Source: Romboutsia lituseburensis (lineage in GTDB: Bacteria > Bacillota > Clostridia > Peptostreptococcales > Peptostreptococcaceae). Taken from it: a stretch of DNA of 64,000 bases. The DNA is taken from positions 62,001-126,000 of the forward strand of contig NZ_JANQBQ010000001.1 in the NCBI RefSeq assembly GCF_024723825.1, written 5' to 3'. The position numbers were made by a program, and so were the translations under genes. Of this stretch, positions 52,631 through 61,256 are shown piece by piece; the first letter of the stretch is position 1; every line of letters starts with the position of its first letter. The notes below the pieces were generated by a model. It saw only the letters and a program-made list of their open reading frames with translations, made no database searches and had not been told where the DNA came from.

Positions 52631-53149
52631 ATGAGAAATAAGAAAATAGTTTTATCAGGTTTATTTATAGCATTTGGAATAGTATTTCCAATGATATTTC
52701 ATACAGTTAACTTAGCAGGACCAATATTTTTACCAATGCATATCCCAGTACTAGTAGCTGGATTTTTATTGGGACCAATTTGTGGTGCTATTGTAGGTAT
52801 TTTAACTCCAATACTGAGTGGAGTTATGACAGGTATGCCGCCAATAGTTCCAGTTATGCCAATTATGGCTTTTGAACTTTGTGCATATGGTTTAATAACA
52901 GGATTTTTATTTAAAAAAACAAATCAAATATATATTTCATTAGTAGGGGCAATGATAGGTGGTAGAATATTTGCTTTAGTTGGAGCTTATATAGTATCTA
53001 TGACTATAGCACCACAAGTTAGTCCTATAATGTTTGTGTTTGGTAGTTTGACTAAAGCAATACCAGGTATGATAATACAGTTAATATTTATACCAATACT
53101 AGTTAAATTCATCACTAACAATAAGGAGATTTCAAAAGTTTTAGCTTAA
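52631..53149 (+). CDS. ECF transporter substrate-binding (S) component
   Basis: A 172-aa protein with six membrane helices, of the ECF S-component superfamily. It opens VLSGLFIAFGIVFPMIFH and contains the glycine- and proline-rich LPMHIPVLVAGFLLGPICGA and GRIFALVGAY. Alanine-rich helix 1 is the docking face for EcfT. Specificity cannot be read from sequence. Sequence style resembles the broad PF12822-like group, which includes cobalamin S proteins such as CbrT, but no B12 riboswitch precedes it. An EcfT gene lies about 10 kb downstream. Confidence 0.83.
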   Translation: MRNKKIVLSGLFIAFGIVFPMIFHTVNLAGPIFLPMHIPVLVAGFLLGPICGAIVGILTPILSGVMTGMPPIVPVMPIMAFELCAYGLITGFLFKKTNQIYISLVGAMIGGRIFALVGAYIVSMTIAPQVSPIMFVFGSLTKAIPGMIIQLIFIPILVKFITNNKEISKVLA

Positions 53150-53167
53150 ATTAAAGAAATAATTAAT

Positions 53168-53217
53168 AAAAAACTATCTCTAAGTAATATGAAATAATAC
53201 TTAGAGATAGTTTTTTA
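53168..53217 (+). terminator. Intrinsic terminator after the S component
   Basis: AAAAAACTATCTCTAAGTA and TACTTAGAGATAGTTTTTT form a 19-bp stem followed by ATTG. Confidence 0.9.
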
Positions 53218-53235
53218 TTGTTTAAATTGTACTAA

Positions 53236-53282
53236 TTATGACATAATAATGACACTAAAATAACAAAAAGACTTTATATAAT
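53236..53282 (+). promoter_or_regulatory. Promoter of the orphan response regulator, with TTATGACA direct repeat
   Basis: TTATGACAT (53236-53244) and TAATGACAC (53247-53255) repeat with an 11-bp period. A -10 box TATAAT at 53277-53282 starts 30 bp after the second repeat. The same arrangement occurs before the B12-riboswitch operon at 54206. Confidence 0.65.
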
Positions 53283-53361
53283 AAAATATATAGATAATTT
53301 TATTATAAACTATTAAAAATATATTTAGATAATGGAGAATTTTTAGAGGGAGTGAGGTTAA

Positions 53362-54045
53362 TTGTCAAATAGTTTGATACTTATATGTGATGATGAAACA
53401 TCAGTACATGACACTATAGGAGAGTATTTAAAATTAGAAAGGATGGATTATATATCTTCATATGATGGATTAGATGCACTTGATAAAGCAAAAACAATTC
53501 AGCCAGATTTAATATTGATGGATGTAACAATGCCGAAAATGTTTGGGACAGATGTTTGTAGGGAAGTTCGAAAATATAGTGAGGTACCTATTATTATGCT
53601 AACAGCAAAATCAGAAACTATAGATAAAATAATTGGCCTAGAATTAGGAGCAGATGATTATATAACAAAGCCTTTTTCACCAAGAGAGGTTGTAACAAGA
53701 ATAAAAACAGTGTTAAGAAGAAGTAATAGCTTCTCTAGGATGAATAATAGAATAAAGTATAGAGACCTTGAAATAAGTATCGATACTTATGAAGTTTATA
53801 TAAGAGGTAAATTGGTAAAATTTACACCTAAAGAAATTAAAATTCTTTATATGCTTGCATCTAATCCTGGAATTATTTTAAATAGAGATGAGATATTATC
53901 AGAAGTTTGGGGGTATGGGTACCTTGGAGATACTCGAGTTGTTGATACTCAGATAAAAAGACTTAGAAAAAAAATACCACAAGATGAAGTAAATTGGAAA
54001 ATTAGGTCGATATATGGTGTAGGTTATAAGTTTGAAATAAGCTAG
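53362..54045 (+). CDS. Orphan OmpR-family response regulator
   Basis: A 227-aa regulator. The receiver has DDE at 10-12, phospho-acceptor D54 in LMDVTMPK, Thr in MLTAKSE and Lys in TKPFSP. The winged helix has EVYIRGKLVKFTPKE, DEILSEVWGYGY and the terminal IRSIYGVGYKFE. It starts at TTG behind GAGGGAGTGAGG. No histidine kinase is adjacent; the propeller kinase at 42681 and the kinase at 29619 are candidate partners without evidence. The matching operators before its own gene and before the riboswitch operon suggest it regulates both. Confidence 0.92.
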   Translation: MSNSLILICDDETSVHDTIGEYLKLERMDYISSYDGLDALDKAKTIQPDLILMDVTMPKMFGTDVCREVRKYSEVPIIMLTAKSETIDKIIGLELGADDYITKPFSPREVVTRIKTVLRRSNSFSRMNNRIKYRDLEISIDTYEVYIRGKLVKFTPKEIKILYMLASNPGIILNRDEILSEVWGYGYLGDTRVVDTQIKRLRKKIPQDEVNWKIRSIYGVGYKFEIS

Positions 54046-54070
54046 TAATTATTAATGTCATTATGGGGAA

Positions 54071-54107
54071 AAAGAGTTGATTAACACGTATTAATCAACT
54101 TTTTTTA
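54071..54107 (+). terminator. Intrinsic terminator after the response regulator
   Basis: AGTTGATTAA and TTAATCAACT around CACGTA, then T7. Confidence 0.92.
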
Positions 54108-54205
54108 GTTTTTCTATATTAAATAAATAAAATAACAAACAATAATTATGATTTAAATAAAATGTAGATTGTTATATTATGTAAAAAAATAAGAATTTGT
54201 ACTTA

Positions 54206-54251
54206 TTATGACACCCTTATGACACAAATGAAAAAAAATAATATGTATAAT
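54206..54251 (+). promoter_or_regulatory. Promoter of the B12 surface operon, with TTATGACAC direct repeat
   Basis: TTATGACAC occurs twice exactly (54206-54214 and 54217-54225), an 11-bp period. A -10 TATAAT at 54246-54251, preceded by TG, starts 29 bp after the second repeat. This puts the second half-site against the -35 position, as in class II activation by OmpR-type regulators. It is the same element as at 53236. Transcription from here would run into the cobalamin riboswitch. Confidence 0.7.
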
Positions 54252-54332
54252 TGGAATTAGAGGAACAAATTTATTTAAATTAAAATTATTGTTCAATATG
54301 CTTATACACTAAAACAAAATATATATGGCAAA

Positions 54333-54478
54333 GGTGTATTATTACTTAATAGGGAATTTGGTTAAATGCCAAAGCTGCCCCAGTAACTGTAATCGATGAT
54401 GAGTTAGCAAAATGCCACTGCTAAAAAAGCGGGAAGGTGCTAATAAGGATGAATCGTAAGCCAGGAGACCTGCCTATG
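54333..54478 (+). ncRNA. Cobalamin (AdoCbl) riboswitch aptamer
   Basis: The conserved core is clear: GGGAATTTGGT with AAATGCCAAAGCTGCCCC, AACTGTAATCGATGATGAG, ATGCCACTG (54412-54420), GGGAAGGTGC, and the B12 box AAGCCAGGAGACCTGCC (54458-54474). It is about 150 nt long and of the common long-arm form. It stands 290 bp before the first surface-protein gene, with a terminator between. Confidence 0.95.
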
Positions 54479-54559
54479 CCACGAATAGATCTTTCTGGGG
54501 AAATATATCACTATGTATAGAAAAAATAAAAAAATATATATATGTGATTTTTCTTGGTT

Positions 54560-54590
54560 AGATATTCATACTTGAATATCTTTTTTAATT
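54560..54590 (+). terminator. Expression-platform terminator of the cobalamin riboswitch
   Basis: AGATATTCA and TGAATATCT around TACT, then TTTTT. B12 binding should favour this hairpin and switch the surface operon off. Confidence 0.8.
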
Positions 54591-54770
54591 ATAAATATAA
54601 GTATAATTTTGTTATAGCTATTTTTATGATTGTAAGCATATTATCTCTAAACATGGCATGTGTAATTAAATAATCTAAAAAATTTCACAAGTATAACTTT
54701 TTCTTAAGTGGGGGGATAAAAAATGTATTTTATGTATTAAATAGAGTACTAAAAAAAAGGGGGAGTTTAA
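54591..54770. other. Untranslated leader between terminator and first surface gene
   Basis: 180 bp. GGGGGGAT at 54713-54720 precedes a five-codon frame ATG-TAT-TTT-ATG-TAT-TAA, which is probably meaningless. The real ribosome site AAGGGGGAG follows at about 54757. Confidence 0.4.
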
Positions 54771-57700
54771 ATGAGTAAAATTAAAAAGGCTAAGTATAAG
54801 ACTATTATGAGCTTACTACTTACATTAGCATTAATTATTAATGTTATACCAGTAAGTGCACTGACATCTAATAATATGTATAATATGAAGCCAACACAAG
54901 AAATTACAGAAGATGACATCAATGCTAGTCAGTATGAAACTTACTATCACTCTGATAATATTGACTATACCTACAAGGGTGATATAGTGGAGTTTGTTTC
55001 AGATAATGAAATAAGAGTTGAAGGAAAAAATGTAAATTTAAAAAATAAACCAATAGATATAAATCAGACGGTGGAAGGTAATCAAGTTACCATAAAATTC
55101 AGTAGTATAGATGTACCTATTTATACGGTTTCAGGTCAATGGAACTCTAGTTATGGCGGAGATTATAGAATTGTATATAAGTCTGATATTCCAGGAAAGG
55201 AAGAGTTAAGATCAGAATCTAAGGATTTAAAAAAGCTAATTATAAGTGATTTAAGTCCAGGAGAATATCATCTAACAAATGGAACTGTATACGAGGAAGC
55301 TAATGAGTGGAGTCCAGGAATACCTAATATTGGTACTGAGGGTAACTTTGGAACATTACCAAATATAACTATAAAAGTAGAAGAAGACCATGAATGTGAA
55401 AATAAAGATATGGTTAAATTCTCAATAGAAAAAAGAACTATAGGTAAAGGTGACACTCTTTCACTACAAAGCATAGCTTTCGATGAAGGCGATACAGCTT
55501 GGTCAGTATTAAAGAAAGTTACTGATGAAAATAATATACCTATAGAATATACAGGAAGTGGTAGTAACCTATATGTTAGTTCTATAGATGGTGATGGAGA
55601 ATTTGACCACGGGAATGGAAGTGGATGGAAGTATGAAGTAAATGGAGAATTTCCTGATGTAGGTTTAGATAGCTATAAAATAAAAAAAGACGATATTATA
55701 AGACTTAGATATTGTGTAACTGTAAATTCTGAGGAATTAAAAAAACCACTAGTTAAATATTTATCGGAAATAACATATAATGCAATTGACACTTTAAGTA
55801 AAGGTAATTATACAGAGGAATCTAAGCGTAATTTACAAAATGCTATAGATGAAGCTAAAGTAATAATAAATGACGAAAAATACAATAGTAAAGAAACAGA
55901 AGCAGAAATTATAGTAAGTAAATATATAAGCAAAATAAATATAGCAGTGAACAGACTAGTAGAATCAAGTTGTGGTACAGAGGAAGATATAAATAACGTA
56001 CCTAATGACTTTGCCAATGATTTATGGTTACAATATGATTTTAAAGAAATGAAGGTAGGAGAACAGTCAGATATATACCCACGTAGAATACCTCAAATAG
56101 TAGGAAGTAGTATAGAAAATGATGTACATAGGCCTAATTTTAAATTTAAAATAGTTAAAGGAGACAGCATATCATTAAGTACTAATAGTAGTAGTGAAAA
56201 AACATTAGTAACTGCTGAAAAAGAAGGAACTACTATAGTTAAAGTTACATATGATGAGACAACTTATAAAGATAGAACATATGGAGCTAGTTCAAGTGTA
56301 AATACTGCTTATGTAGTATTTAATGTTACAAATAGTGATACTGATATAAAAATAAGTACTGATATAAAGCAAGATTCATATGATACTATATATTTTAAAA
56401 ATGGAAATAGTACTGATTTAACGTTTAAAGTTAATGCAACTAATGCGGAGAATATAAAGGTTACATGTAACGATGAAGTACTAACAAAAAATGGAGATTC
56501 ATATACTGCAAAGTTAAAAAATAGAAGTAATATCATTGGTATTGAAGCAACAAATAGCAAAGGTGAAACTAAGAGTTATTATAAAGTTGTAGATGCCAGA
56601 AAAATAGAAATAGATATAAAAAATAAAACTAACCCAGGTAAACAAATTGGTAAAGGTGATACAGCGCAAATAAGCTTTAAAGGTGTATCTAATCCAGTAG
56701 GAAAGTTAGCTACAATATATAATCCAACATTTATAAGTCAGTGGGGAGATACAAAAGGAACTTTTGTAGAGTATAAAAATGATACAGTGGGAATTATTAA
56801 AGGATATTGTTCACAATGGGATTTAGACAAAAAGAATACTATAGAGTTTAAGTTTGATAAAGAGGGAACTTATGATTTCTCAGAAGGACGTATATTTAGT
56901 CAATGGTGGGGAAGTCCTTTAGGAACAGATAAAGAAGTCCAAGGATCTGGAAATCCAAATCTTGGAGCACCAACACAGGAAAGATATTTCTCTAAAATGC
57001 CAAACTTTAGCATTGAAGTAGGTGAAAAAAATGAAGCTGAGGTAGTTGATGTTACAGAAGTAATTTTAAATGAAAGTAATTTAAAAATAAATGAAGGTGA
57101 GTTTAAAAATATAAATGCAACTGTAAAACCAGAAAATGCTACTAATAAATCTGTAAAATGGACTAGTTCAGATGAAAATATAGCTAGTGTTGAAAATGGT
57201 AAAATAACTGGTAAAAAAGCAGGAACTGTTATCATAACTGTTACTACAGTAGATGGTAGCTTTAAATCTACTTGTGATGTGAAAATAATAGCTAAAGAAT
57301 TTGTACAACTACAAAATCTGATAAAGGAAATAGAAAAATTACAAGAAAAAGAGTATGAGCCAAAAGAGTGGAAACTTTTAATGGATCAACTGGAAAAGGC
57401 AAAATCTATTTTAAATAATGAAAATTCTTCAATACAAGATTTAAAAGAAGTAAAAGAAAAATTACAACAAGCAAAACAAAATTTAGTTTCAATCCCTTGG
57501 AAATTTGAAATTAGCCCAACTAATATAGTTCCAGGGAGTGAAGTTATAGTAACTTTCCCTAATATGCCAATACCATCAGCTTCTGTACCAGGTCCGACAA
57601 TATCTTTATTAACTAAATATAATTTAGATATACCTGGAATAACTGAAACAATTAAATCTGAAGATGGTAAATATGAAAATGAATTAATAAAAACTATTAA

Positions 57701-59792
57701 GTTTAAAATTCCAAAAGAAGCACAACCTGGAATATATAAAATGACTAATGGACATGTGGTTGTACAAAAACCTCAATTTGGAAGTTTTACATTCTATAAA
57801 GATGAAATGCCAGAAATAGATATAGTTGTAAATGCTGAATCAGTAGATACAACAGAAGGTATAAAGCATGCAGCTGATTGGGAACTTGAAAATGTTAAAG
57901 CTCCAGGATATCAAGATGAATGGGATATACTAGGTCTTAGCAGAGGAGATGTAAAAGTACCAGATGATTATTATGAAGCATATTATAAAAACTTGGTAGA
58001 GGTAGTTAAAGACAAGAAAGGAGAGCTTAATAAAAATAAATACACTGAGTATTCAAGAGTTATAATAGCACTTACAGCACTAGGATATGATCCAACAGAT
58101 GTGGTAGGATACAACTTAGTAGAAAAATTATATGATTTTGATAATGTATCTAAGCAGGGTATAAATGGTATAATATTTGCACTTATAGCATTAGACAGTA
58201 AAGACTTTGATATAAAGGGTGATTTAAATTCAAGAGAGATGATGATAAATCATATACTTAAAAATCAACTTGAGGATGGTGGATTTGCGCTAAGCGGAAA
58301 TAAAGGTGAGATAGATATAACAGCTATGGCAATTCAAGCTTTAGCTAAATATAAAAATCAAGAAAATGTTAAAGTAGCAATAGAAAAGGCATTAAATTTC
58401 TTATCAAATTCTCAAATAGAAACAGGAGGATTCCAGATTAAATCATCATTGTTTAAAAATATAATGAATGATATAACTAATAATGAAGCAGAAAATGTAG
58501 AAAGTGCAGCTCAAGTTTTAGTTGCTATAAATTCACTAGGTATAGATAATACAGATCAACGATTTGTTAAAAATGGAAAAACAATAGTAGATAATATAAT
58601 GACATTTAAAGCAAATGATGGAGGATTTAAACATTTAAAGAGTGAAAAAAAGGCAAATGATATGGCGACTGAACAGGTTTTATATGCTTTAGTGTCACAA
58701 AATAGGTTAGAAAATAACAAAACTAACCTATACGACATGAGTGATGTAAAAGAAAATAAACCAGAAATACCGAGTACTAATGAAAAACCAAGAGTAAATG
58801 CAAGTGATAAAGATATAAAAGTTGGGGTGAAGTTTAATCCTATATTAGGAGTTACTGCAACTGATAAAGAAGATGGAGATTTAACTTATAAAATAAAGGT
58901 TACTAAAAATACAGTAAACACATCAAAAGTAGGAATATATAAGGTAACATATGAAGTAAGTGATAGTGATGAAAATACGACTACAAAAGAGATAAAGGTT
59001 AGAGTAATAGAAAATGAATTAATAAATGAAAAGCCAGAAATAACAGCTAAAGATGTGGATTTAAATGTTGGAGATATTTTTAATCCTAAAAAAGGCGTTT
59101 CGGCTTATGATAAAGAAGATGGAGATTTAACAAAGTTTATAAGAATAAAAACAAATACAGTAAATACATCAAAAGTAGGAATATATAAGGTAACATATGA
59201 AGTAAGTGATAGTGATGAAAATACGACTACAAAAGATATAAAAGTTAGAGTTAGGGAAAAGGAAATCGGTATCAACTTTAATGATATAAAAGGTCATTGG
59301 GCAGAAAATCAAATAAAAGATTTTGTAGAAAAAAAATATATAGATGGTTATAGCGACGATACATTTAAACCTAACAATTTAACAACAAGAGCAGAGTTTA
59401 TAAAAATAGTAAACAAAGTATTTAAATATACACAAATTGGAGACGAGTCATTTACAGACATTAAAAAAGCAAATTGGTTTTATAATGATGTATGCATAGC
59501 AGTAAAAGCAGGATATATAAAAGGAAAATCAAAAGATATATTTTCACCAAATGATTATATAACAAGAGAAGAAGTAGCAACAATACTTACAAATATAAAA
59601 AATAATAAAGATAATAATTTAGATAAATTAAATAAGTATAAAGATGCAAATAATGTATCTGAGTGGGCTAAATCTTCAGTAGAAGGTTCGATAGAAGCAG
59701 GGTATTTAAAAGGATATGAGGATAACACAATAAAATCTAAGTCAAATATAACACGAGCTGAAAGTGTGGTTACACTGAGTAGAATAAGATAA
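54771..59792 (+). CDS. Giant SLH-anchored surface protein with transcobalamin-like domains
   Basis: A 1673-aa protein with a signal peptide (1-30). Domains in order: a beta-rich region (about 60-205), a DUF4430 / transcobalamin C-terminal-like domain (about 238-315, with DTAWSVLKKV and GNGSGWKYEVNG), helical FIVAR-like (325-400), beta-rich regions, a Big_2 Ig domain (about 765-845), helical (850-900), another beta region to 1020, an alpha/alpha-barrel of prenyltransferase/transcobalamin-N type (about 1025-1325, repeats QLEDGGFAL, IETGGFQI, ANDGGFKH), two DUF5011-type Ig domains (about 1340-1500), and three SLH domains (1505-1673). Intrinsic factor and transcobalamin use just these two folds, alpha6/alpha6 barrel plus beta domain, to enclose B12. 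It follows a B12 riboswitch. I infer a wall-bound corrinoid receptor. Confidence 0.85.
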   Translation: MSKIKKAKYKTIMSLLLTLALIINVIPVSALTSNNMYNMKPTQEITEDDINASQYETYYHSDNIDYTYKGDIVEFVSDNEIRVEGKNVNLKNKPIDINQTVEGNQVTIKFSSIDVPIYTVSGQWNSSYGGDYRIVYKSDIPGKEELRSESKDLKKLIISDLSPGEYHLTNGTVYEEANEWSPGIPNIGTEGNFGTLPNITIKVEEDHECENKDMVKFSIEKRTIGKGDTLSLQSIAFDEGDTAWSVLKKVTDENNIPIEYTGSGSNLYVSSIDGDGEFDHGNGSGWKYEVNGEFPDVGLDSYKIKKDDIIRLRYCVTVNSEELKKPLVKYLSEITYNAIDTLSKGNYTEESKRNLQNAIDEAKVIINDEKYNSKETEAEIIVSKYISKINIAVNRLVESSCGTEEDINNVPNDFANDLWLQYDFKEMKVGEQSDIYPRRIPQIVGSSIENDVHRPNFKFKIVKGDSISLSTNSSSEKTLVTAEKEGTTIVKVTYDETTYKDRTYGASSSVNTAYVVFNVTNSDTDIKISTDIKQDSYDTIYFKNGNSTDLTFKVNATNAENIKVTCNDEVLTKNGDSYTAKLKNRSNIIGIEATNSKGETKSYYKVVDARKIEIDIKNKTNPGKQIGKGDTAQISFKGVSNPVGKLATIYNPTFISQWGDTKGTFVEYKNDTVGIIKGYCSQWDLDKKNTIEFKFDKEGTYDFSEGRIFSQWWGSPLGTDKEVQGSGNPNLGAPTQERYFSKMPNFSIEVGEKNEAEVVDVTEVILNESNLKINEGEFKNINATVKPENATNKSVKWTSSDENIASVENGKITGKKAGTVIITVTTVDGSFKSTCDVKIIAKEFVQLQNLIKEIEKLQEKEYEPKEWKLLMDQLEKAKSILNNENSSIQDLKEVKEKLQQAKQNLVSIPWKFEISPTNIVPGSEVIVTFPNMPIPSASVPGPTISLLTKYNLDIPGITETIKSEDGKYENELIKTIKFKIPKEAQPGIYKMTNGHVVVQKPQFGSFTFYKDEMPEIDIVVNAESVDTTEGIKHAADWELENVKAPGYQDEWDILGLSRGDVKVPDDYYEAYYKNLVEVVKDKKGELNKNKYTEYSRVIIALTALGYDPTDVVGYNLVEKLYDFDNVSKQGINGIIFALIALDSKDFDIKGDLNSREMMINHILKNQLEDGGFALSGNKGEIDITAMAIQALAKYKNQENVKVAIEKALNFLSNSQIETGGFQIKSSLFKNIMNDITNNEAENVESAAQVLVAINSLGIDNTDQRFVKNGKTIVDNIMTFKANDGGFKHLKSEKKANDMATEQVLYALVSQNRLENNKTNLYDMSDVKENKPEIPSTNEKPRVNASDKDIKVGVKFNPILGVTATDKEDGDLTYKIKVTKNTVNTSKVGIYKVTYEVSDSDENTTTKEIKVRVIENELINEKPEITAKDVDLNVGDIFNPKKGVSAYDKEDGDLTKFIRIKTNTVNTSKVGIYKVTYEVSDSDENTTTKDIKVRVREKEIGINFNDIKGHWAENQIKDFVEKKYIDGYSDDTFKPNNLTTRAEFIKIVNKVFKYTQIGDESFTDIKKANWFYNDVCIAVKAGYIKGKSKDIFSPNDYITREEVATILTNIKNNKDNNLDKLNKYKDANNVSEWAKSSVEGSIEAGYLKGYEDNTIKSKSNITRAESVVTLSRIR

Positions 59793-59814
59793 GTAATATA
59801 AAATATAAATAAAA

Positions 59815-59856
59815 AGTAATTAAAGTTTTTATAAAAACTTTAATTACTTTTTATAA
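59815..59856 (+). terminator. Hairpin after the giant surface gene
   Basis: AAAGTAATTAAAGTTTTTA pairs with TAAAAACTTTAATTACTTT. The T-run after it is short, so readthrough to the next gene is possible. Confidence 0.7.
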
Positions 59857-59897
59857 ATTAAATAAGAGTTAAAATATTTTTAGGAGGTGTGAAATAG

Positions 59898-61154
59898 ATG
59901 AAATATTTAATTAAAAAATTTTCATTATTTATAATAAGCTTAATATTGATATTTAATCTATCATCAACAAGCACTGTATTAGCATATGAAACTAAAATAA
60001 ACTCAAAGTCTAATACCATACAATTAGGAGTATATAAGGATGATGGTGCTATATATGAAAGCTTAGAAGTGCCATATACAAGTGGTGATACAGCATACTC
60101 AATAATAAAAAAAGTGCTTGGAAATAAAGTACAGTCAATAGGAAGCGATGAAACTATATATGTTGAAGCAATTGATGGTTTAGGAGAATTTGATAGAGGT
60201 AAAGATAGTGGATGGAATTATTCTGTGAATAGGGTTATGCCTAACTATAGTGCAGGTATATATAGTTTAAAAGCTGGAGATGAAATAATATGGCATTATA
60301 CTATAAACTTAGGAAAAGATATTCAAAAAAGCTATGATAGATTTGATATATTTAAAAATAAAAATCAAGATAATTCATCAACAAACAATAAACCTATAAT
60401 ATATACAATAGATAAAGAAGTAAAATTAAATCATAAATTTGATCCGATGAAAGATGTAAAATCAATAGATAAAGAAGATGGGGATTTAACTGAGTTTATA
60501 AAAGTTATTAGTAATGAAGTTAATACATCTAAAGAAGGTACATATAAAGTAATATATGAAGTAACAGATAGTGATGGAAACAAGACTATGAAAGAGATAA
60601 AAGTAAAGGTGGCAAATAAGCAATTATCAAATGTAGAATTTAGCGATATAAACAATCATTGGGCTAAAAAACAAATTGAAGAATTTTCAACTAAAGGATT
60701 TATAGGTGGATATAGTGATAATACTTTTAAACCAAATAAAACAATAACAAGAGCAGAGTTTGTAAAAATAATTAATAATGTGTATGGATTTAAAGATAAG
60801 GGAATAGAAAGATTTAATGATGTACAAATAAATAATTGGTTTTATGATGATGTATGCAAAGCAGTAAAAGCTGGATATATAAATGGAAAATCTGACAATA
60901 CATTTGAACCAAATCAAAACATAACAAGAGAAGAAGTTGCTGTAATATTGACAAATATAAATAAAAATAAAGATAATAACACTGATAAACTAAATCAATT
61001 TAAAGATGGAAGTCAAACATCAACTTGGGCAAAAAGTTCAGTAGAAGGCTCAATAGAAGCTAATTATGTAGATGGGTATGATGATAATACAATAAGACCC
61101 AAAGCACATATAACAAGAGCAGAAGCTGTAACTATATTAAGTAGAGTAAAATAA
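59898..61154 (+). CDS. SLH-anchored DUF4430 surface protein
   Basis: A 418-aa protein. Signal peptide (1-29, ending LAYE), DUF4430 / transcobalamin C-terminal-like domain (about 40-138) with DTAYSIIKKV, GEFDRGKDSGWNYSVN and KAGDEIIWHYT, one DUF5011 Ig domain (about 165-240, DKEDGDLTEFIKV) and three SLH domains (245-418). It is in effect the beta half of the giant protein with its own wall anchor. The ribosome site AGGAGGTG is strong. Likely role: corrinoid binding on the cell surface, in parallel or as a partner for the barrel protein at 61257. Confidence 0.85.
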   Translation: MKYLIKKFSLFIISLILIFNLSSTSTVLAYETKINSKSNTIQLGVYKDDGAIYESLEVPYTSGDTAYSIIKKVLGNKVQSIGSDETIYVEAIDGLGEFDRGKDSGWNYSVNRVMPNYSAGIYSLKAGDEIIWHYTINLGKDIQKSYDRFDIFKNKNQDNSSTNNKPIIYTIDKEVKLNHKFDPMKDVKSIDKEDGDLTEFIKVISNEVNTSKEGTYKVIYEVTDSDGNKTMKEIKVKVANKQLSNVEFSDINNHWAKKQIEEFSTKGFIGGYSDNTFKPNKTITRAEFVKIINNVYGFKDKGIERFNDVQINNWFYDDVCKAVKAGYINGKSDNTFEPNQNITREEVAVILTNINKNKDNNTDKLNQFKDGSQTSTWAKSSVEGSIEANYVDGYDDNTIRPKAHITRAEAVTILSRVK

Positions 61155-61256
61155 TTTTAGATATTTAAAATAAGAAGCCTTTCTCATAAAAAATGTAGTA
61201 GAAGGCTTTTTATATTTTTTTAAGCTACTTATAAATATTAGAGGGGATGATATGAG

